From contig NC_067200.1 in NCBI RefSeq assembly GCF_000699445.3, positions 18,465,003-18,529,002 on the forward strand: a DNA stretch of 64,000 nucleotides, read 5' to 3'. Shown one piece after another: positions 37,501 through 48,851 of the stretch. Each line of letters opens with the position of its first letter. The first letter of the stretch is position 1. Made by a program: the position numbers and the translations under genes. The notes below the pieces were generated by a model, which was given only the letters and a program-made list of their open reading frames with translations, was not told where the DNA came from and ran no database searches. This stretch comes from Schistosoma haematobium. Taxonomy: Eukaryota > Platyhelminthes > Trematoda > Strigeidida > Schistosomatidae.

Positions 37501-40251
37501 ACACTTGTTAGCTAGAGTCAGGACGCTTATATTGTGAAAAAGAAAAAAAAAACATATGAAGCAAAACGACCATTATTAATTTTTAATCAAGAAATCACAA
37601 AAAACTACGAACAGTCGTTCGGGATATGTAAACATTTAAGTGGGCATCATTTAACATATGGTCAGATTCAACCACTTGAACCCATGGACGAAGAGATGTT
37701 TTTATATCTAGAACTTGAATTATTTTGCTATACCACGTAGAACTTGAGGATTCGGACGCTTGAACCCTTCAAGTCGCAAGTTAGATGAGGGAAGACAAGT
37801 GGAAAGAGATTTTATTTCAACCAGTACAATACGGTACAAAGAACTTGGATATTTATAGATTTAGTAAAAACGATATCGTCATTACATTCATCCAATCCGC
37901 ATGCAGTGGTTTTTAGCATTTGTCCAATCGGGAGCTACACGTCGAGATCCTGGGATGCTCTTTCAAACGATGATTGGGTGTCTTTGGCTCTTTCGGAGCT
38001 TCTTAGAGGTTCCTTGAGTTCACCGGGAGCCGTTCCCACAAATAACCACATAGCAAAAATTGTGATTACTTCCTTTTCAGTATATATATATATATATATA
38101 TACCAATTTAATCAAAGTAATCTTCGTAGAACTCAGCGGGAATTTATTCACAAACCAATAACAATGAATTTTTATCCATATAAACCTATTATAACGAAGA
38201 TAACTTTAAATAATGACATTTAACTCAACAAATGATGTAAAACTAATAGGTGCAATGTTAGGTACATAAATGTCTAAACAATTGGAATTTATTAGAATGT
38301 AGTAATGAGTAGAAGCCAGAATTCATGTTTAACCTATTTGAAACAGTTTAGCTGGATACACCCGTATTTCCGTCGTTAAAGCTGAAACTTGAACCACTGT
38401 AACTATCGTAAATGCAGCATATGAATATGCCAACAGAGACTGATCAAAAACGGGAATATAGAGACTTTTAAAAAGTGGTAATTGGGATTTACTTCTCATT
38501 CGCCATATACTTAAAAATTCCGCTTTTACAGAAAAGTTTTTTATGGACTCTTATCTGGTGGTATTTTTGTAAATTCCCACTTATTCAAAGGTATTAGAAT
38601 AACACAAACACTCTTACGTATTGTTCTGATTTGGAAAGATTCGAGTGAAGTGCCCTCAAATGCCCTAGTACGGCCGAGAGTGGTGAGAGTCAGTTTTCCC
38701 TCTCGAAATCCTTTCACATGGCCACGCGTATACAGTCACTGTCAGGGGAGTTCGACTCAATGCCTTCTCGTGAAGACGGGATGTTGTTCACAAAACTGAG
38801 ACGACGAAAAGCGAATGTCCGGCACTCTAACTGGGTTGGTGGACACGGAGGGTCCACCTAAGAGAGTTGGAAAACCCTCATTCCAAACCAGCGGTGCACG
38901 TGGGCTCCAGAATCTAAGGAAGCAAATGGCGTGTAAATCTATTCTTGGTCACCGGCGACCGTGAGACCTTTAGGCCAATGCCTCGGGGAGTGGCCCCTTA
39001 AGAAAACAACGTGCTTCGGTTTGGGCACCCAGGCAGTATCATAGCCCTCGCACAGATCAATGATAACTGCTACTGGCCTCATTGTTACTATGTGGCGCAT
39101 ATGTATTAAGTGCCCCCTTGAACCAATGTTTATGCGTTCAAATAAATAAATATAAGTGAAGTATAATGTTCAATAAATACTAGACAGTAGAATGTATATA
39201 ACATAATAAAAGAAATCGCGCAAATTGAAATAAACATTTGAAATAATACCAGTTTGTAGTAAAAGTGGTTAATGTAGAAACGAAATTAGTTGAATCAATA
39301 GTTTTAGGAAACAACAACAACAAAATTCAGAAAAATAAATTCCAATCATTGTCCAGTACATGAATATCCATAACTATTAAAAATATAGTATCAATGAAAA
39401 TGTATAAAACAATCGAACTCATTTCGTAAACTACGACATTAAAACGTTGTAAACATTATAAATCACTTCAATTGTGATTACATCTCAGTCTTACAGGAGG
39501 TCGGTCGCGGCCCAGATAGCCCAATGGTAACGTCCCTGACTGTGAAGCTGGGTGACACGGGATCGAGTCCGTCAGGGGGCACCAGCTCCCTCAAGATTAC
39601 AAATACACCTTGCTGACGAGTGCCAAGTAGCACGAAACCCAGATCCAGGGTTTCCTGTTGGCTACTTCCAACATAGTGCACGCAATGTTGAGTCACATAG
39701 ACTAGTGGCCACATTGCAATTTGGTCGATAGAATTCGATCTGCACTAAGAAGGACTTGACACACATAACATTGATCACCATCCAGTAATCAATCAATTGT
39801 GATTATATTATATACAAACAGAAATGAAAAACAACTAACCTAAGTGCACGAGTATTAACTTGATTACGATCTGTTAGACCATCTACTAAATATTCTACAT
39901 CATCTAATAAATGCTGAGTTTCACCTTGTTCTTGACAAACATGTGCTTCTTTCACCTTGTGTAGTACAGTATACAACTATAAAATAAATATAAGTAGAAA
40001 AACAAAAGTATTGAAGTAATTTAATCAATATTAAAAAGAAAACTAATTACATTTTTATTCTAATGTTTGATAAATGAACAAAGTTTTACTTTGGACATGA
40101 ACAAATTTCGTTATAATGCACACTGAGATACTTAAATAAACAATAATTTGCTGTATGTTCAATGTTTTGTAACATTGTGGTTATGCATCATTAAATAGTT
40201 GATATACTTCATATCACTGTTAACCAATCATCAAGTGAATAAAACATTAAG

Positions 40252-40283
<32 letters not shown>

Positions 40284-43200
40284 CCAACCAGGTACCAATT
40301 CATTTACATGACTTTGATCCCTCTAAACGTAGGGGCTAATAATAATTTTTAGTTGGCCAAACCGACGCGGATAGGGTGAGGCTCAAACATGTAACTAATT
40401 GGCCAAAAGTTGAAAACCATTGAACTATCATTTTCATGTGTGAATAGGGATAGATAATGATGTGGAATACTATCAACTAGTCGCAACTATTTATAGAACG
40501 ACCTGGTTTTATGTATACTGAATAAATAAACTAGAAAACTGGTTTTGGACAACAATAAATGATATGAATTAACCAGATCAAGTGGTTATTTGTAGCGTCA
40601 TTTTATGAACCACTATATCCTAAACATACTATAGCATTTTCGCAATTTCGGATGGGGCGCCCGTCAGTTGATCTTCTTAATTAGTGCAGCTTACTGGTAC
40701 TGGTAGTCGAGGTACATATTAGTACTCAACTACAACAAAAGGGGTTACCACATAAAGTCTATATAAGTGAATCAGCATTAAAACAATACACAGCGACAGA
40801 TAAATGTAACATTAGAAAAATGAGATTAGTTTTTGATAGTATTTATTCCAGAGAAGAATACTTACAGGTTTATCTGTTCGGCTAACTTTTATATTCTTCG
40901 TACTGTTAGATAGCTTTTCACTAGATACATCACGAGAAGCAGGACGGAACCAAGGTTTAACATCATCTTCTAAGTCTTCATCCTCTTCAACTAGTTTATC
41001 ACAATATTTTACAGGATGATTATCATTGACTGAATATTTGTATGGATGCAGAGCATCAAAATTATTCTTCATTTCTTCTTCATATTCATCAAATGCAAAA
41101 TTGTCAATATTATTTTTATGAATTTTCATGCTACAATCTTCTTGGTTAACTAAAGATGAAGTATCTTTAGTAGAAAAATGATGGGATTCCATTGCTGATT
41201 GACTTTGATTTTGTGAACACGGAGAGGATTCACTGACTTTTTGCTAAAACAAGAAAAAAAAGCGATAGAGAATTTATACATAAACCATACCGTTGATAAA
41301 GAAAACTCATTCATAGTAAGCATAACAACAAGAAATTTTTTTAAACTACAAATTAATCATACTGTTTCATTAATACTGCTTTAGAAGCATAAAATGATCT
41401 TTTTGGAATTATTATAAAAGAAACGTTAAAAGGGATCATTCTTTACAGGGTAAACACGACATCTATTACGAACCTAGGTGAATGTGCGCGATTTGAGAAA
41501 AGTAAGTGAATTTTCATACTTTTTCTGAAATTTTTTAATATTTATTTTAACACATAGATATTGGTACAAGAAGGCATCAAATACATATGCGCCACATAAA
41601 GCTCATTTGATTTGTGTGAGGGATGTGATAGTACCCGGGTGCCCAAACCGAACCAGGTGGTTTTCTTAGGGGGCCACTCCCCGAGCCTTCGACCTGAAGG
41701 TCTGATCCACAAGGCAGTGGAGCATCGCAAGGAGATGCAGTCCCATGGGAGCCGGTGACCAATAATTGGTTCATACGCCATTTGCTCCTTCAGGATACTG
41801 GAGCTCATGTGCACCATTGGTTTGGAATCCTGTTAAAGCGTCGGACATTCGCTTTACGTCCTCTCATTTTCGTAAACAACACCCCCACCACGAGAAGGCA
41901 GTGAGTAGGACTTCCCTGGCATAGGCTATATACGCGTGGCTATGTGAGAGCACTTCGAGAGGGAGAGCGGACTCTCCCCACTCTCGGCCGTACCAGGGCA
42001 TTTGGGGGCTTTGAAATACTAGATCTCTGTTGTATTAAGGCCGAGACTTAAACTTATATTTAACTCTCTTAATGATATTTGAGTTTGTGAAATACTTTCC
42101 CACGTGCTTTCTACTTTAATTTACATTAGTTAAAGTTAGTTTTTAATGATGAGCATCCGTGTATTCATGTTTACCGCTTCGCCGTCCTTTTTTCATCCTA
42201 GAGCTAGGTTTGCTTATCATTTTAACATTTTGTTGCTTTAACTATCACTAGTTAGTTACCGTTTTTACATAATTTTGCAGTTACCGTAATAACGTTATCA
42301 TTCTTCTACTTTTTGTGACCAGTTATTTTTTTAAAAAATTTTCCTTCTTTTATGCACACCATATTGGTTAAAATGGTCATTCAAATTCATTGATGTGGTT
42401 GGACATTGTTTTTCTCCTGTTGATGACATGCAGTGTGACAGCTGTAAGAGGTGGTTCCACAAAATGTACATCAATCACCGGCCACGCATAAACATAGCTT
42501 TAAACCGGCTTCACTCTGGTTGTGTAAAGAATGCTGTATGACTAAATCGATTCTCCTAAATGAAGTCTCGGAACCTCTCACTCTGATAGACAAGGTGCCA
42601 AGTGATGATACTCGGTCAGTGATTCTGACATCACACGCAGAAATAACGAATGTAATAGCTAGTGCTGTCAGCTCAGTTCATAACCTTGATCGAAAAGCTG
42701 AGACTTCCATTGTCAACATTTTCAAAGAAAAAAGAAACCCTGTCCAGACTATTGTTCAAAGTTATCGTAATAAGTGTTTCATCGTCAAGAGAAAGAAATT
42801 ACCACCTAAAGAAAGTGCACTTACTCTAAACGCTCCTGATGATGTAAATGCAACTGTGCAATGTGAGGATAGCAACACTCAAAAGACAAATTAGATAGTA
42901 TGAATGGATGGATTGATTTGAGTCAAAACAAAAGGGACACTGGAAAAAAGCTTCCGTTAGTTAGTGGTTAGCGAACGATAGCAACACAATTGAAAGCCTT
43001 GAACACGATTTTCAAAATATGAAGTCACAAGTGAGTATTGCAACCCAAAAGCTACCAAAAGTCTTCGAATGTTATGATCACCTCGCCGAGCATTCAAATG
43101 CATCGACATGTTTCAGGTTTTATAGCTCACCTGAGACTTGACAGTACTGCATCCAAGCAGCTAGTCCATATGATTACTGGGGATATCAACACACTCAAGA

Positions 43201-44614
43201 GTCTTCAACATGTGGGAACCAAATTAGTTAAGGGTTTTTCTAAACTTCAACTTAAACCTTTCCCACTTATCCTATTGCAGGATGTGAGGTGAGCTTATAT
43301 TGGCATCGGGTATCTTAAATAATGATTTGGATGTTAACGTTTTGTCTTTTCGCTCTCTTTAGAACTAATCATTCCCGAGGCCACAGCAAGAACGTCCGAA
43401 AACCGGAACCAAATAAACTTAGAATGAGATTCCGTTTTTCTCATCTAGTGTTCAGTAACTAGAACGCACTACCCGAACAAGTGGTATCAGCTCTATTAAT
43501 CAACACTTAACGAGAAGCTGGATCGTCAGTGGAAAACGAGCTGAAAGGATTAATACACGTTAGACAACCTAATATCCTTACTACTAAAGACTGATATTAT
43601 CAATTATTTCTTTTGAAGTTTTGCTTTCTCAAAACCATTGACTCAATGATGCACCTTTTATATGACTCATAGTAATCAAGGCTGAATGCCTGTATGTTCG
43701 TTCTTTATTCCAGCACGTATCATTTGAAGTTAACCACAAATAATTCGGAATGTGAATTTCGTAGGTATGCAAACAAATTTTAATCGGCGGAAATGAAACC
43801 TACCAGCTTTGTTGGAGAACTATCGTCTGTTTCAATTTCTTTCTGCCAAGAACGTGGATTGTAGGCTGCCTGATAAAATAAATTTAAAAAGAACACAGGT
43901 TTTAAAATTATATTCAATCGCTAACAAAATTTGATTAGATGTATGCTAAATATAAATAATTCTAAATACAATGCGAATTTAGTTCTTGCAGAGACTGTGC
44001 GTAGTTACACCTATATTATGAATTTACATAATTTAAGACGATACAAAAGTATATTGGCTGAGATCATCGCACTTCACATTGGCATGGTCAGCCAGTTAAT
44101 CATAATCAATGCAGGATCGAGTAAAAGCACACATCTTAGACGCAGGGTACTAGGGAATGATGGTAAATCAGTTGATGAGGTTGTGAATCTTCATCCACTG
44201 AGATGGTTGGGCCACGTGCTACGTATATCTGAACCCCAATTACAACAACATGCAATGCTAACCGGTGTTCGGGATGGTTGGAAGAAAGTTAGGGGCGGTC
44301 AAACCAAAACGTGGCATCAGTGCTTGAAGACATTAACTTGTAGTCTGAGCCATGTTGGTAAATGCCGACTACTTGGTTGGGGTCCGCGTGACTATCGTAA
44401 CCAATGGTTGGAGACTCTTGGTGACATGGCTGAGAACCGATCACGATGGCGCAGGTGTATTTATTTATTCTATTTATTTGAACACATAAATATTGGTACA
44501 AGGGGACACCAAATATATATGCGCCACACAAAACAATGAGGGGGAGAAAAAGGTAAGGAGCGTAAGAGAAAAAAAAGAAGAGGAACAATAACGACCAGAT
44601 TAGTGTAAGGTAGT

Positions 44615-44677
<63 letters not shown>

Positions 44678-47600
44678 GGGGAAACGGAAAGGCACAACCA
44701 GAAGAAATCTTTCAGGTAAGGGAGACAACCACTTTTTATGAAGAAAGTAAAAGAAGGTTACAGCAGGATCGCCACTGCCTTCTATTCTCAGCCATATCTG
44801 ATAACGTCTCTAGCTACTGTGTCGCATCATCTCTCGAGCCCCAACCAGGGGGTCGTGAAGGACCAACAGAAGCCAGTCCTGTTCAGCTTTCTTTCATGCC
44901 ACGACACCATGTCATATACTGACCACATCTCCGCTATTTCCAACCAGTCCCAGAGTCAGCAAATAATGCACGACGTGGAATTCTCTGGGACAACATTCGT
45001 AGAGCATGTCCAAGCCACCGAAGTTGGTGTTTCAAGATGGTGACACCGATTGCATCATCGTCTCTGCGCCCGAACACACGATGCCGAACCTCTGCATTAC
45101 TAACATGGTGTTGCCACTGAATGTCAGCAATCCTTCGGAGACAACGATGATCAAACACAGAAAGTCGTCTAACATCCTCAACTCAGTGAGGCCAGGTTTC
45201 ACAAGCATAGAGCAGAAGTGCTCTCACCGACGCGTTGTAGATCCGACCTTTTACAGCCAGACTGACATCACGAGGGCGCCAAAGATGGCCCAGATTGGCA
45301 TAAGCCGCTCTGGCTTTCATGATACGTGCATTGATCTCATCACTCACGCTACCACCAGCACTTATGCAGCTACATAGATACACGAACTTCTCGACTACTT
45401 CTATCTGCTTAGCATCCAGGGTGAGTACAGGATTAGAATCCTGCCAGTTTTGTAGAAGTACTTTGCACTTCGAAGGTGTAAAGCACATACCATACCTACG
45501 GACACAGACTGCCAACTGATTAAGTGCGGATTGCATGGCGTGGGCATTATCGCACAGTAAAACAATATCGTCCGCATACTCAAGGTCGAGAAGTCTTTCT
45601 CCAGACAACAGATCCACACCGCCATTACTTACATCCATCAGAGCTGTTTCCAGAATGTCATCGATGGCAAAGTTGAAGAGGAATGGTGAGATTGGGCAAC
45701 CCTGCCTAACCCCACTACTCGAATGGAACAATGGAGAGAGGTGGTTGTATGCCCTCACTCTGCCTGAGGTGTTTGTATATAGGGCTTTTAGGATGTTAAT
45801 AAACTTTTCAGGCACACCCTTCTTCAATAGACAATCCCAGAGAACAGTCCTGTCCAACGAATCAAAGGCAGCCCTGATATCAAGAAACACTACGATTGTT
45901 GGCCTTTGATAAGTATGACGGTGTTCTAACATTTGGCGGAGGGTGAAGATATGATCAATACATCCTCGACCAGAACGAAACCCAGCCTGCTCCTCGCGAG
46001 TCAATCTTTCTCGGGTTTTGAACAACCTACGACGTATGACGGAAGCCAATAACTTGGACGCAATCGGAAGTAGACTTATCCCCCGATAGTTGTTACAGGA
46101 ACGACGTGAACGCTTTTTAAAGATAGGGACAACTATCGACTCATTCCATGACGTTGGTACCCTCTCTAGTTCCCAGACCTTTGTAAACAACGTCATCAGT
46201 TCCTTAGTCAGAAAGTCACCACCATCTTTAAAAAGAGCCGGAGGTAAGTCATCTGGGCCCGGTGATTTGTAACGCTTCAAGAGTTGGAGTTCCTTGCGGA
46301 CTTCCTCCTCATTTGGTGGGCAGGACAGTCTGACCGATGTTGCCGGAGCAGCAGGCCAGTTGAACTGCCCTTCGAAGAATTCTGCCTATCGTCCAAGATG
46401 TTGATGGATGTTAGTGATTGGCATCCCGTCATTCTCGCAGATTGCTTCGCTCACACCAGACTTCTTGCTGCCAGTGGCTCGGATGAGTTGGAAGAGCTTC
46501 CGGTAGTTACCAGATGCAACTGCTGCTTCCAGCTCATTAGCATTCTCCGACCACCAGGTTTCACGGTCCTTACGCAAGCTTTGCTCAATTTCATTACGCA
46601 ACAGTCGTTGTTTGTGGTCAAACTCACGGTCACACGGAGTAGACTGACGGGCTTCAATGAGTTGTAAGGAACCAGAAGAAACCCTGTGGTTACAAGCGGG
46701 ACGTTTCGCGAAGCCGCAACTGACTTTACTCGCCATTTTGATGGCGTCATGCAATTGCAATCAATGCTCATCTATACTTTTCGGTGGAATGATAGCTAGC
46801 CTAGAAACTAGCTCGGTTCTATACTTACTAGCAACAGAAGTTGCAACCAGCTTGCTGACATCAATCCTTTGGTGGTGGTCACTTCGTTGGCCACTGAAAA
46901 GTAAGGTAAGATTGACGCAGATCAGGGCATGATCAGAGTCCAGATAGGTACTTCAAAAGGAGCGGCAGTCTTGTACACAACCACGCCAGCGGTAGCTGAT
47001 CGCGATGTGATCAATCTGAGTCCAGGCTTGAGATGCAGAGGAAGGACGCCAGGTGGCACGTCGGCGATGACTGTGCCGAAAGTTAGTGCTAGCCAGAAAC
47101 AGGTTGTGGTCTGTGCGCAGTTACAGTAGACGGTCCTCGTTATCTGTCCTGCGACCAACAAGTCCCCATCGGCCACCTAAATGACTCTCTTCTGTGCCTA
47201 GACGCCCGACCTGAGCATTCAAGTTTCCGGCTAGTACTACAATATTTGTGGATATATCCTTGGTCAACATTTAGTAGCGATCAAGGCCGTATATATCGAG
47301 AGTCTAACCAAACCATTTGGATTGATATCTAAAGGAAAATCAGAACATATTCAAAAAGCTCGCTTGACTTTCACAAACTTGCGCTACCTATAACACGGGA
47401 GTGATGCACATCTAGTTGTCGAAGTCCTAGTATATTATTATTCATTTGAATACCTGGATCCATTCATTTTATAACAACACTCGGAACCCTCTGGGTATAT
47501 TTCATAGGTCGTTTTCCACATCCGCTTATATTTTAATATCTTTGATTATAATCTTGTTAATTTCACTTTGTGATGTGAAACGTGGTGATTTGGACTAATG

Positions 47601-48812
47601 GACATTTGTTTCACGCCCTACTCTGTCATGAAAAAGGGATTCTATGTTCTAAACAAATGGATAGACTGACACAATCTTCAGCCAAACTAGATCAACTCAA
47701 GCTAAAATAATTTGTGACAGGAAAAAACAAGACAAGGCAAAAAGATAGCAAATAAATAGAGGTGAGCGAAGTTTCGAAAGGTAAAGAATGAATACATTTG
47801 TCCTTATCATTAATGTCAAACTGTATCACATATTTCTAAATTACAGACTATATCATTCATATGACTTTAAACCGACACTGACAAAACCTAGACCAACAGT
47901 CTGTAATTCTATGTACTTGTAGGCACAAGATCATAAAGTCACTGACAAGTGGACTGAGTCATGTCGGTAGGTGTAGACTACCTGGTTGAGGACCGCGAGA
48001 TGATAGCAACCGATGGTTAGAGACCTTGAATGACATGGCTCAAAATCGTTTGCAATGACGCAGGTGCATACACTCTTTGTGTTCTCCCAAATTTTGATCT
48101 CCTTATTCCTCCTTGTCTCCTTTTTTCTCTTCCCAAATTTATCTCACTGTATTATACTCTTTAAATAACATATCCAAACACTAATTTTCCCGACTACTGC
48201 TTATACTCTTATTACCTCTACCACTACGGGATTTGAGTCGACCACTGCATCTCTGTGCTTATGTGGTGTGGCAACTTGAACTGATGTACGTACGTACGAA
48301 GTTCTACGTTGTTACTGACTGACTGTAGGCTTATATTGGTTTGACCACTCTTAACCTTGTTCCGCCAGTCGGAAACCACGGTTTTGTGAGGCAGAGGTTC
48401 AGTAGTTAGGGGGTTTGGTTTTCAACTACCAAGTCCCGAGTTTGAACCCCAGTCCACCTACTTCATCAAGATTTAGCAAAACTCGGATTTGTAAGTTACA
48501 ACTTTAGATGACAGTTGATTCTGCCGATACAAACTTTTTAAAACACAACGTTAAAAAAGTGTGCTATATCAAAATTTGTGGAATAATGTTTGACATTATA
48601 CAACCAATTTGTGTCACGACGCATGCTTTTAGAGGCGGTTAAATATTCAGAGCAATTATCCATCAGCCGCAAGTTTAGACATATACGTAACGGTATACAA
48701 TTTGCACACGGGAAACAGCATATGCAATTGAAATGCCAATAAGTAAATCTTAGACCAAGTAGCAATACTGATTCTTACAAATACAATATGGATGTAAACT
48801 AAGTGAGACTCG

Positions 48813-48851
<39 letters not shown>

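Noticed and set aside
39478..39714. 78-residue minus frame
   Set aside because: It is the complement of the tRNA-derived SINE and hammerhead at 39505-39790.
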